This document shows positions 25,028 through 34,688 of a stretch of DNA of 64,000 nt, in pieces. This stretch comes from Pseudoalteromonas xiamenensis (GTDB lineage: Bacteria; Pseudomonadota; Gammaproteobacteria; Enterobacterales; Alteromonadaceae). Every line of letters starts with the position of its first letter. Positions within the stretch are counted from its first letter, which is position 1. The stretch is from contig NZ_CP099918.1 of NCBI RefSeq assembly GCF_030994125.1, positions 744,001-808,000 on the forward strand, in the 5' to 3' direction. The translations under genes were made by a program, and so were the position numbers. Under the pieces are notes generated by a model that worked only from the letters and a program-made list of their open reading frames with translations, searched no databases and was not told where the DNA came from.

Positions 25028-26566
25028 TTAGTGATAGAGTAAATGAAGGTATTGTTCAGCGATGTAATGCCACTCGAATCGCTGTGATTGAGCTGAGCCT
25101 TTAATATGTTGATAACGCTCATTGTTCTGCGCGGCATCACTTACTGCTTCCTTGAAAACCTCAATTAGGTTATGCACTTGCTCCTCAATATTATAGCCAG
25201 AGAAAGTGTAACCTGTTGCACCGTGCTTTACGGTGTCTGCCAGTCCACCGACTTGATGCACTACACAAGGCTGTCCTGCTCGCATCGCTAACATTTGGCT
25301 TATTCCACAAGGTTCAAATGATGAAGGCATTAGGAAAATATCACCCAAATGGTACAGCATGTCCCCTATACTCTGCCCATAGCCATTTAAAAACAAGACG
25401 TTCTTATGTCGTGCCATAACTTGAGTAAACAAGTACTCTAAATGTCCATCGCCGGATCCTAAAATAACCATTCTACCATCACATTGGCTGACGACTTCTG
25501 CGAGCGCATCTAACGTGATACCTGAGTTAAATGGCTGCCTTAATAAAAACGCTTTTTGGTCAGTTAATCGCCCAACACTGGTAATTAACGGACCAGAGAA
25601 GTCCTCTTTAAGCCACTGCGAAATACGTTGATGAGCAATATAATAGGTTGACTTTAATTCACCAAATTTCGCCATCCAACGGAATAACTGTTCCTCGGAT
25701 TGCCCGAGAAAATCAGCTAAAGTCTCTGTACCTAGACTACCAGTAGAATAGTCACATCCGTTAATTATTCCCGCTAATTTGCCGACGTGACTTGCTTCTT
25801 GCATATCAACTTCGAGTCGCTCACCGCCGAAAAATCCGTGCTCAGGTACACTTGGGTTCATAACTTCTTTTGCGTAGGTTGGCGAAACGACGTGTACTTT
25901 GTCACACAATTGAATGCCCGCACGCATAGGGTTATAACAATGTGGCGCACTGTGGTCGCAGATAGCTCGACCATCGTAACTTAACGTTGGAAACCACGCT
26001 TCTAAACTTGAGTCATCACCTTTGAACGGTCGTATTCCCTGAAGTGCCAAGTTATGTACAGTATAAACAAGCCGTTTACTCGCCAAATGGTCAAATCGAC
26101 GACTAAAGCGTGCCAATGTTGCGACTGTCGCAGCATGCCAATCGTGTAAATGCACCACATCTGCATCTGGGATTAATTTGTGCTCTAGTACCTCACAAAC
26201 GGCAGCACTGAAAAAGGCAAATTTGGTCGCATCCGTTGCAAACGGGCGAAATCCTTCATCGTTACAATAAATATCGCCGCCGTGCTGGCTAAATAATGAA
26301 TGACCCACAACGTACTGCGAGACATTACAACCTACCAACGACACTTTCCAAAGTGTTGCTGTTTCCAAATGCTGACGAAAAGGGACTGCAATATCAGCGA
26401 CAAACTGACGAGTTAACGACGTTTGTCCATAGTCTGGGACGATGACGCTGATCTGATGTTCAAAACCAGCAAGCGCTTTAGGGATGTCTCTTACAACATC
26501 CGCAACGCCTCCGACTTTGCAATTTGGCAACGCATCATTTTCCGCTGCCACCATAACTATATGCAT
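25028..26566 (-). CDS. glgA: Glycogen synthase (ADP-glucose)
   Basis: A 512-residue GT5 glycosyltransferase that extends alpha-1,4-glucan chains from ADP-glucose. The N-terminal ADP-glucose motif is present as 'NCKVGGVADVVRDIP' (KVGGVADV instead of the common KTGGLADV). 'DVVHLHDWHAA', 'YTVHNLALQG' and the C-terminal 'MPSSFEPCGISQMLAMRAGQPCVVHQVGGLADTV' are family landmarks with the catalytic Glu region. It is the last gene of the glg operon, 11 bases after glgC, and is followed by a terminator. Cytoplasmic. Confidence 0.94.
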   Translation of the reverse strand: MHIVMVAAENDALPNCKVGGVADVVRDIPKALAGFEHQISVIVPDYGQTSLTRQFVADIAVPFRQHLETATLWKVSLVGCNVSQYVVGHSLFSQHGGDIYCNDEGFRPFATDATKFAFFSAAVCEVLEHKLIPDADVVHLHDWHAATVATLARFSRRFDHLASKRLVYTVHNLALQGIRPFKGDDSSLEAWFPTLSYDGRAICDHSAPHCYNPMRAGIQLCDKVHVVSPTYAKEVMNPSVPEHGFFGGERLEVDMQEASHVGKLAGIINGCDYSTGSLGTETLADFLGQSEEQLFRWMAKFGELKSTYYIAHQRISQWLKEDFSGPLITSVGRLTDQKAFLLRQPFNSGITLDALAEVVSQCDGRMVILGSGDGHLEYLFTQVMARHKNVLFLNGYGQSIGDMLYHLGDIFLMPSSFEPCGISQMLAMRAGQPCVVHQVGGLADTVKHGATGYTFSGYNIEEQVHNLIEVFKEAVSDAAQNNERYQHIKGSAQSQRFEWHYIAEQYLHLLYH

Positions 26567-26577
26567 ATTTTGCCTTA

Positions 26578-27873
26578 CTACGCACTTTTTAATGCCTTGT
26601 TATCTTTCGATTTTTGTTTAAGGGCTGTCATCATATCTCGAGTGACTAGTACAATACCCTTTTTACTCACTCTGAAACCATTGTGCAAATCTTCTTGCTC
26701 ATCATAGCCAATTCGCATGCCTTCGGGAATGTGGCAACTTCTATCGATAATGGCATTTCTAATTTTACAATGGCGACCGATCACCACACCTGGTAAAACG
26801 ACTGATTTTTCGATTTCACAGTAAGAGTGGACATGAACATTTGAAAACAGTAACGATTTACGCACCACCGAACCAGAAATAATACAACCACCTGATACCG
26901 TTGAGTCCACTGCCATCCCACGTCTATCATCGTCGTCGAAGATAAACTTAGCTGGAGGAAGCTGTTCTTGGTATGTCCAAATAGGCCACGTTGGATCGTA
27001 CAAATCGAGTTGCGGTTCAGGCATCACGAGCTCCATGTTGGCTTCCCAAAATGAATCTAATGTTCCTACGTCACGCCAATAAGGTTGCCCCTCATGTCGA
27101 GGATCTCGGAAAGGGAAAGCGTAAACGTGATGTTCTTCTATGATAGCAGGAATAATATCGTGTCCGAAATCACGACCTGAACCTTCTTTTTGGGCGTCTT
27201 TACGAAGCTGCTCAAACAAAAACTCCGTGTTAAACACATAATTCCCCATTGACGCTAAACAAACACCTGGTTTACCCGGGATAGCGGTTGGCTCTTTTGG
27301 TTTCTCATCAAATCGACGCACGCGTTTATCTTCGTCAACAGTCATTACGCCAAATGTGCCAGCAGCTTCTTCGCACGGTACTTCAATACAACACACGGTC
27401 ATATCGGCACCAGTCTCTACGTGTTTTGCTAATAACGCACCGTAATCCATTCGATAGACGTGATCGCCAGACAAAATCATGACAAATTTAGGTAATTCGT
27501 GACGAATGATATCCATATTTTGGAATACCGCATCAGCCGTACCACAGTACCACTCGTCACCATAGCGTTGTGATGCTGGCAAAATCTCGACAGATTCGCC
27601 AAGTTCCTTCTTAAAATGGCCCCACGCTCTATTGACGTGACGGATTAAACTATGGGATTTGTACTGTGTCGCAATACCGACACGACGGATCCCAGAATTA
27701 ATACAATTAGACAGTGGAAAATCGATAATACGATGTTTACCACCGAAATAGACAGCTGGTTTCGCACGCCAATCCGTTAACTCATGGAGTCTAGAACCTC
27801 GGCCTCCAGCCAAAATAAGCGCATAAGTTTCCCTCGTTAAATTACTGATATATCGGTTTGCATAATTAGGCAT
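26578..27873 (-). CDS. glgC: Glucose-1-phosphate adenylyltransferase
   Basis: A 431-residue ADP-glucose pyrophosphorylase, which makes the glucosyl donor for glycogen from ATP and glucose 1-phosphate and is the usual point of allosteric control. The N-terminal nucleotide motif '[44 protein letters not shown]', the substrate Lys in '[11 protein letters not shown]' and the catalytic '[12 protein letters not shown]' are present. The C-terminal left-handed beta-helix follows ('[45 protein letters not shown]'). Upstream glgP is separated by 33 bases and glgA follows by 11. Confidence 0.96.
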   Translation of the reverse strand: MPNYANRYISNLTRETYALILAGGRGSRLHELTDWRAKPAVYFGGKHRIIDFPLSNCINSGIRRVGIATQYKSHSLIRHVNRAWGHFKKELGESVEILPASQRYGDEWYCGTADAVFQNMDIIRHELPKFVMILSGDHVYRMDYGALLAKHVETGADMTVCCIEVPCEEAAGTFGVMTVDEDKRVRRFDEKPKEPTAIPGKPGVCLASMGNYVFNTEFLFEQLRKDAQKEGSGRDFGHDIIPAIIEEHHVYAFPFRDPRHEGQPYWRDVGTLDSFWEANMELVMPEPQLDLYDPTWPIWTYQEQLPPAKFIFDDDDRRGMAVDSTVSGGCIISGSVVRKSLLFSNVHVHSYCEIEKSVVLPGVVIGRHCKIRNAIIDRSCHIPEGMRIGYDEQEDLHNGFRVSKKGIVLVTRDMMTALKQKSKDNKALKSA

Positions 27874-27906
27874 ATATTTTCTCCATTATCCTGCTTTGCG
27901 CTTTCA

Positions 27907-30414
27907 CTACATGGGTGACAACCGCCAAATCTCATCACTGTATTGTTGTATTGTTCTATCACTTGAAAACTCGCCACTCGCAGCCGTATTTAAAATGCTC
28001 ATTCGAGTCCAAACGTTTTTATCTAAATAAGTAAGTGCCGCTTGCTGTTGTTGTTCAACATAAGAGGCAAAATCATACGCAACTATCCAAGGATCGTTCG
28101 GGCTTCGTATTGCATTAATAATGTCGTCAAAAAGACCCTGTTCGAACAAGTTGAAGTGGCCGCTTTCAAGCAATGCCATGACTCGACTAAGGTTGCCATC
28201 TTGTGCAATTAGTTGATTTGGGTTGTAGGCGGCTCGAATTGCTGTAACTTGCTCTGATTGAGCTCCAAACAAAAAGAAGTTTTCAGAACCAACGGCATCT
28301 CGAATTTCGATATTCGCGCCATCTAGCGTTCCAATCGTAATTGCACCATTCATCATAAACTTCATGTTGCCCGTGCCAGACGCTTCTTTTCCTGCTGTTG
28401 AAATTTGTTCAGAAAGATCCGTGGCAGGACATATGAGTTCCATTGCGGACACGTTGTAATTCGGAAGAAACGCGACACGAAGCAGTCCGTTTGTTCGTTC
28501 GTCGCTATTCACAACATCTGCGACACTATTGATTAGTTTTATTATTTTCTTCGCCATGTAATAGCCAGGTGCGGCTTTGCCACCCAATAACACACAACGA
28601 GGAACGAAATCTTTGATGTCTCCACGCACAATTCTGTCGTATAAGTGGATAACGTGTAGAATATTCAATAGTTGACGTTTATACTCGTGGATGCGTTTAA
28701 CCTGCACGTCAAACATCATGGTTTCATCAAACTCCACCCCCGTTTTCGCTCGCACAAAACCAGCTAGTCTCGCTTTGTTATCTTGCTTAACGCTGCGCCA
28801 TTTTTCTTGAAATACCTCATCATCAAAATAACGGCGTAGTTGACTAATTTGATCAAAATGTCTGACCCAATTAGGACCAATATACTCAGAGATCAATTCA
28901 CTCAGAGCAGGATTACACTGCGCAAGCCAACGTCTAGGTGTAACGCCGTTCGTTTTGTTATTAAACTTTTCAGGCCATAGCGCGTAGAAGTCTTTAAACA
29001 AACCACGTTCGAGCAAGTCGGTGTGGAGCGCCGCAACACCATTCACAGAAAACGAACCTACAATGGCTAGATAAGCCATACGAATGTGTTGCACTGGCCC
29101 TTCTTCGATAATTGAAAGCGTACGCTGCATATCGACGTCACCAGGCCATTGTCGCGCCACCAAACTTAAAAACCGTGCGTTAATTTCGTATATTATTTCG
29201 AGTAGTCGTGGCAAAAGTTTTTCAAACAGTGGTACTGACCACCGTTCTAGCGCTTCCGGTAACAATGTATGATTTGTATAGGCCATCGTCTTTGTTGTGA
29301 TGGCCCAAGCTTCGTCCCATTCGAGTTCATATTCGTCAATCAGAAGTCGCATTAATTCTGCGACGGCAATGCTCGGATGCGTGTCATTTAATTGGAAAAC
29401 GTGATGTTCAGCGAAGTCTTTAAAATTATGCCCGTTTTGGTTTACCCACGTTAATAATATATCTTGCAGACTGGCGCTTGATAGAAAGTATTGTTGGCGC
29501 AGTCTCAGTTCTTTACCGTTTTCGCTACTATCATTCGGATATAGAACCATTGTAATTTGCTCTGCAAGATTTTTCTTGGCAACGGCTTCGGAATAACTCC
29601 CTGCGTTAAACTCTGAAAGGTCAAACTCATCGGTCGCTTCTGATTTCCAAAGTCGTAACGTATTGACGACCTCGTTACGGTACCCTGGGATCGGCACATC
29701 ATATGGTACAGCTAGGACATCTTGAGTGTTTGTCCAAACTCGATGTTCGCGTCCATCTTTATCTTTATGCGTTTCAACGTATCCGAAAAACTTTACCCGC
29801 ACAGCTTGTTCCGGTGCACTGAGCTCCCACGGATGGCCCTCTCGCAACCAATTATCTGGTTGCTCAACTTGATTTCCGTGGTCAATGATTTGATTGAACA
29901 TACCGTATTCATAGCGAATACCATAGCCAAGTACCGGCAAGCCAAGTGTCGCACAACTATCTAAAAAACACGCAGCTAGACGCCCTAAGCCTCCGTTGCC
30001 CAAGCCAGCATCATGTTCGGCTTCTTGCACTTGCTCAAGCGAAGTGCAGTATTGTTGCAACGCATTTCGAGAGGAATCCGTTAGATCAAGATTAAGGAGT
30101 GCATTTCCTAGAGCTCGTCCCATCAAGAACTCAAGCGAAAGATACGCCGCTTTTCGCGTTTTTTTACTCCTTAAATGCTGCCTAGTCGCGCGGCATCGAG
30201 CAACAAGCCTATCTCGAATCGTTAATGCTAACGCGTTGTATAAATACAGGTGCGATTCACCAACTTTATCTCGACCTAATGTGTAATAGAAATGGCGTGT
30301 TAAATCATCAACTAAGGTGTTTTCGTCTATTTTAGGTGCATCGAGCCAATGTTTTACGATACAAACGTCTTGATTAACTTGAGGGGTTGTTGGGGCATTC
30401 GACTTTTTGCTCAT
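27907..30414 (-). CDS. glgP: Glycogen phosphorylase
   Basis: An 835-residue alpha-glucan phosphorylase (GT35) that releases glucose 1-phosphate from the non-reducing ends of glycogen. 'AYLSLEFLMGRALGNALLNL', 'AGLGNGGLGRLAACFLDS' and the pyridoxal phosphate site 'TAGKEASGTGNMKFMMNGA' with its lysine are all intact, and the length is normal. The start codon overlaps the glgX stop by 4 bases (ATGA), so it is translationally coupled to the debranching enzyme whose limit dextrins it shares. Cytoplasmic. Confidence 0.96.
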   Translation of the reverse strand: MSKKSNAPTTPQVNQDVCIVKHWLDAPKIDENTLVDDLTRHFYYTLGRDKVGESHLYLYNALALTIRDRLVARCRATRQHLRSKKTRKAAYLSLEFLMGRALGNALLNLDLTDSSRNALQQYCTSLEQVQEAEHDAGLGNGGLGRLAACFLDSCATLGLPVLGYGIRYEYGMFNQIIDHGNQVEQPDNWLREGHPWELSAPEQAVRVKFFGYVETHKDKDGREHRVWTNTQDVLAVPYDVPIPGYRNEVVNTLRLWKSEATDEFDLSEFNAGSYSEAVAKKNLAEQITMVLYPNDSSENGKELRLRQQYFLSSASLQDILLTWVNQNGHNFKDFAEHHVFQLNDTHPSIAVAELMRLLIDEYELEWDEAWAITTKTMAYTNHTLLPEALERWSVPLFEKLLPRLLEIIYEINARFLSLVARQWPGDVDMQRTLSIIEEGPVQHIRMAYLAIVGSFSVNGVAALHTDLLERGLFKDFYALWPEKFNNKTNGVTPRRWLAQCNPALSELISEYIGPNWVRHFDQISQLRRYFDDEVFQEKWRSVKQDNKARLAGFVRAKTGVEFDETMMFDVQVKRIHEYKRQLLNILHVIHLYDRIVRGDIKDFVPRCVLLGGKAAPGYYMAKKIIKLINSVADVVNSDERTNGLLRVAFLPNYNVSAMELICPATDLSEQISTAGKEASGTGNMKFMMNGAITIGTLDGANIEIRDAVGSENFFLFGAQSEQVTAIRAAYNPNQLIAQDGNLSRVMALLESGHFNLFEQGLFDDIINAIRSPNDPWIVAYDFASYVEQQQQAALTYLDKNVWTRMSILNTAASGEFSSDRTIQQYSDEIWRLSPM

Positions 30415-32456
30415 TTCAGTTCCTCATTCTTTGCCGTGAAGAGCCAACTACTCTTCGCTTCGATTTGTAAATTCGCTTGTGTTGGTACTGTGATATTTGA
30501 ATTGCTGGTTGAGATGGCAAATTGCCATGTTGCATCGACAGGACAGGAAGGAAGCGTAAGATTCAGCAAACTGTCCCCTGCGTTCAAAACAATCAACACC
30601 GCTTGATTAAGTTTTTTATCTAGAAGCGCACATATCAACCACTTACGATTGGATTCATGCCAGTTTTCTTGATTCATCAGTTCTCCACTTTCTGTATACC
30701 AATTAACGCCAAAACGGGGATGGTTTGGATGAACAAAAAATGGATTAGAAAAGAGTGAAAACTGCCTGCGGATCTTGAGCACATCGTGAATGAAGAAGCT
30801 CAGTGCATGGCCCTTTTGAGCCGTTTTCCAAGCTAGCCAACTAGAAATATTGTCCTGACAATAGGCGTTATTGTTACCGCCTTGCGAATGCCCAAATTCG
30901 CTCCCAGCGCTTATCATGGGTACGCCTTTTGAAATTAAGAGTGTCAACAACGCATTTTTTTGCATTTTTAGACGAAGCGCATTGATGCTAGGATCACTTG
31001 AAAAACCTTCGACGCCGCAATTGAAGGAGAAGTTTTCACTGTGCCCATCCCGGTTCTGCTCTCCATTGGCTTCGTTGTGCTTTTGTTCATAACTCACCCA
31101 ATCCGCGAGCGTAAAACCGTCATGGCTTGTGATGAAATTAATACTATTTAACGGACCACGAAGATTGTGTTCAAACACGTCGTTTGAACCATGAATACGT
31201 TTCGCAAGTTCAGGCAAAATACCGTTATCACCTCGCCAAAAACGACGGACGGTATCTCTAAATTTATCGTTCCATTCGCGCCATGGCGCGGTGAACCCGC
31301 CTAGTTGATAACCTCCTGGTCCTACATCCCATGGCTCAGCAATGAGTTTCGATTTTTGTAAAATCGGGTCTTGTGCAATTGCTTGCAAAAACGCGTGATG
31401 TGGATTGAATCCGCCTAAATTACGACCAAGAATGGTTGCTAAGTCAAAGCGAAAGCCATCTACCCCCATTACTTCAACCCAATATCGCAGACTGTCCATG
31501 ACTAAACGTAGCGTAGCTGGATGGTCTATGTTGATGGTATTTCCACATCCAGTATCATTTATGTAGGCGTCTGGCTTTCCTTCAACAGTGCGGTAATAAA
31601 CGGCATTATCAAATCCTTTAAAAGACAGCATAGGTCCATCAATGCCAGCTTCCGCAGTATGGTTAAAAACAACATCCACAATGACCTCAATGTTATTTTG
31701 ATGTAGTTTTCGAACCATTTGCTGAAACTCAGCAATATCTTGACCTACTAAATACGCTTTGTGTGGAATGAAAAAAGAGAGTGTGTTGTAGCCCCAATAG
31801 TTTTGGAGCCCTTTCATAGTCAAAAATTGTTCGCTAATAAACGCATGGCAAGGAAGCAATTCAATAGCCGTTACACCCAATTGCTTGATGTGATCCATGA
31901 AGGCTTCGTCACACAGAGCGAGATACTTTCCTCTTGTACCTTCTGGAATTGCAAGATTTCGATTCGTTGCACCTTTAACATGGGTTTCATAAATCAGTGT
32001 TTTGGCCCAAGGGTGATTAGGTCGTTCACCCTCGTATTTACTTAGCCAACGTACCTTACTTTTAGGCATATCAATGGCGTTGTCAGAGGTGTTAAGTGTT
32101 CCAAGAGGCATATGGCAAAAATGACGTTCACTCCACGTAAATTCACCATGAAAGTCCGTCGCATAGGGGTCCAAAAGCAGTTTGTTTACATTAAAAAATA
32201 AGCCTTGTTCGGGTTCATACGGTCCGTCAACACGGAAGCCGTATAATGCTCCTTCGTTAAGGGGACTGACGCGAATACTCCAGAAGCCTCCTTCATGCTT
32301 AACACACGCAATGCGAGCAACTTCGCTATGTCCACTTTGGTCAAACAAGCACAGCAATACACTGGATGCGCGTGGCGCATACACCGCAAAATTCACCCCA
32401 TCTTGCCAAGGTGAAGGTCCGAGTGGCTTAGGTACTCCCCTTACGGACTTGATCAT
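30411..32456 (-). CDS. glgX: Glycogen debranching enzyme (isoamylase type)
   Basis: A 681-residue GH13 enzyme with an N-terminal CBM48 domain (about residues 10-110, 'PLGPSPWQDGVNFAVYAPRASSVLLCLFD') and a TIM-barrel catalytic domain. The nucleophile Asp is in 'GVDGFRFDLATIL' and the acid/base Glu in 'LIAEPWDVGPGGYQ'; 'VVFNHTAEAG' and 'FITSHDGFTLADW' are further GH13 motifs. It hydrolyses alpha-1,6 branches of phosphorylase-limit glycogen. GGCAGGG before the ATG overlaps the end of glgB, 4 bases away, and glgP follows with an ATGA overlap. Confidence 0.94.
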   Translation of the reverse strand: MIKSVRGVPKPLGPSPWQDGVNFAVYAPRASSVLLCLFDQSGHSEVARIACVKHEGGFWSIRVSPLNEGALYGFRVDGPYEPEQGLFFNVNKLLLDPYATDFHGEFTWSERHFCHMPLGTLNTSDNAIDMPKSKVRWLSKYEGERPNHPWAKTLIYETHVKGATNRNLAIPEGTRGKYLALCDEAFMDHIKQLGVTAIELLPCHAFISEQFLTMKGLQNYWGYNTLSFFIPHKAYLVGQDIAEFQQMVRKLHQNNIEVIVDVVFNHTAEAGIDGPMLSFKGFDNAVYYRTVEGKPDAYINDTGCGNTINIDHPATLRLVMDSLRYWVEVMGVDGFRFDLATILGRNLGGFNPHHAFLQAIAQDPILQKSKLIAEPWDVGPGGYQLGGFTAPWREWNDKFRDTVRRFWRGDNGILPELAKRIHGSNDVFEHNLRGPLNSINFITSHDGFTLADWVSYEQKHNEANGEQNRDGHSENFSFNCGVEGFSSDPSINALRLKMQKNALLTLLISKGVPMISAGSEFGHSQGGNNNAYCQDNISSWLAWKTAQKGHALSFFIHDVLKIRRQFSLFSNPFFVHPNHPRFGVNWYTESGELMNQENWHESNRKWLICALLDKKLNQAVLIVLNAGDSLLNLTLPSCPVDATWQFAISTSNSNITVPTQANLQIEAKSSWLFTAKNEELK

Positions 32457-32460
32457 GATG

Positions 32461-34688
32461 CTACCCTGCCACCTTTCTCAAATAGAGTGTAGTAAGAGGT
32501 CCAATACTCAGCTCAATACTATGTTCAAACCCATGACTGGCAACAGGCTTTGATTCGACCAGCTGCTGAGCATGTGACACTGCAAGAACCCCTGAACCAT
32601 AGAGCTGTTTGTCATCCGTATTCAGTATTGTTTGATACACCCCAGATGAAGGAACACCAATTCTATAAGTGTGATGAACTGTTGGTGTAAAATTGGCGAT
32701 AACCACCACAACTTCGTTTGCCTGCTTTCCGAATCGGATAAAACTGAGCATACTTTGCTCTGCATTATGGCAATCAATCCATTTAAATCCGACTGGCTTT
32801 GTATCGTTTTCATGTAAAGCAGGGATCGTACGATAGTGCTGATTCAGTTTTTTAACGAGTTCGAACACAGCTCTATGGGGTTCAGAATCTAACAGTGGCC
32901 AATTAAGTTGTCCGTTGTGGTTCCATTCTTCTCGTTGAGCAAGTTCTGCCCCCATAAACAAAAGCTTTTTGCCTGGATGCGCAAACATAAACGCTAGGTA
33001 AGCTCTAAGATTTGCGAATTGTTGCCAATCATCGCCGGGCATTTTTGACAACAACGACCCCTTTCCATGTACTACTTCATCGTGGCTTAAGGGCAAAATG
33101 TAATTTTCGCTGTAGGCATAGGCCATTGAAAAGGTGATTTCGTGATGATGATATTTTCTATGAATTGGGTCACGTTTAATGTAAGACAACGAGTCATTCA
33201 TCCAACCCATATTCCACTTATAACCAAACCCGAGACCATTGTAATCGGTCGGAGCCGTCACGCCAGGCCACGCCGTAGATTCCTCCGCTACCATCATGAC
33301 TTGCGGACAGTTAGCATAGCTTCTCGCATTGACTTTTTTAAGCATGCGATTGCACCGAGGTTTTCGCGCCCTCCAAAACAATTTGGGATCCACTCACCCT
33401 CTTTACGCGAATAATCGAGATATAACATCGACGCAACGGCATCAACACGCAGTCCATCTATCTTGAACTCTCTTAGCCAATATTGCGCATTGCCAAGTAA
33501 ATAAGACTGAACCTCAGGCCTGTCGTAGTTATAGATATAGGTGTTCCAATCTGGGTGAAAACCTTGTCTCGCGTCCGCATGCTCGTACAAATGAGTGCCA
33601 TCAAATAGATGCAGACCATTTTCATCTGACGGGAAATGTCCAGGAACCCAATCCACGATTAGACCCAATTCAGCTTCGTGACAACGCTCTACAAAATAGG
33701 CAAAATCCTCAACACTTCCAAAACGGCTCGTTGGCGCAAATAAACCGACTGGCTGGTACCCCCATGAACCATCAAAGGGGTATTCACTAACCGGCATTAA
33801 CTGAATATGTGTAAAACCAAGCTCGTTAACATAGCCGACTAAATCATCAGCAAGTTCACGATAGGTGAGATATCGATTTCCTTCTTCTATTCTTCTCTTC
33901 CAACTGCCTAAGTGCACTTCATAAATTGAAACGGGTGCGTCAACTGCGTTTTGCTTTTTCCGGTTTTCTATCCACTGCGCCGATTTGTCGGAGATAGAGA
34001 CAAGCGGCTGGACGATGGAGGCGGTGCCTGGCGATTGCTCCATTTTGAATGCGTATGGGTCGGCTCGTTCAAATCGATTTAGATCACTTGCCAAAATACT
34101 GTATTTATAGGCCTCGTTAGCACTAATATTTGGTACAAAAAGCTCCCAAATCCCAGCAGCAGGGTGAAATCGCATTGGATGAGCGCAGGCATTCCAGCCA
34201 TTAAAATGACCAATAACCGACACGGCTTTGGCATTGGGCGCCCAGACGCTAAAGCGAACTCCCGATATCGAGTCCAACTCGACAAGATGCGAGCCAAGTA
34301 ACTTATAACTCGTTTCGAGGTTACCTTCATTGAAGAGGTATAAATCGTGATGGTTAAGCGATGTCCCAAAGCGGTAAGGGTCTTCAAGGCTTACTTTTCC
34401 GTCCTCATAGTCTACCTGTAAAGTATACGTCCTAGCGTCAATGGAAGCGTCTACCATCACAAAGAAAAGCGATGACTTTGCCACGCGCTGCGTAACAAAT
34501 TTTTGAGTACCAACACACACCGTAACATCAATAGCGGTTGGTAAGTATGCCCTGATTATATTAGTTTTAGCATCGAGCTTGTGTAATCCCAAAAACGAAA
34601 ATGGGTCTCGAAAACTGGCATGATTAAGCGCGCTCAATTCAGCTTGCCACTCACCACTTTCCTCTTTGTTTAGTCGGATGTTACCCAT
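32461..34688 (-). pseudogene. glgB: 1,4-alpha-glucan branching enzyme, interrupted by a -1 frame break
   Basis: A GH13 branching enzyme that transfers alpha-1,4 segments to alpha-1,6 positions. The first 450 or so codons (34688 to about 33335) hold two N-terminal domains and the catalytic nucleophile in 'IDGLRVDAVASMLYLDYSR'. At TTA_AAA_AAG (plus-strand T6 at 33334-33339) the frame runs into 'SMREAMLTVRKS' and stops. The rest, with the catalytic Glu in 'MMVAEESTAWPG' and the C-terminal domain, continues in the -1 frame to 32461. One more A, or a -1 slip at A_AAA_AAG, gives '...LKKVNARSY...' and a normal 742-residue enzyme. Without it the acid/base Glu is missing. It lies between malQ (8-base overlap) and glgX (4-base gap). 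Confidence 0.88.
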
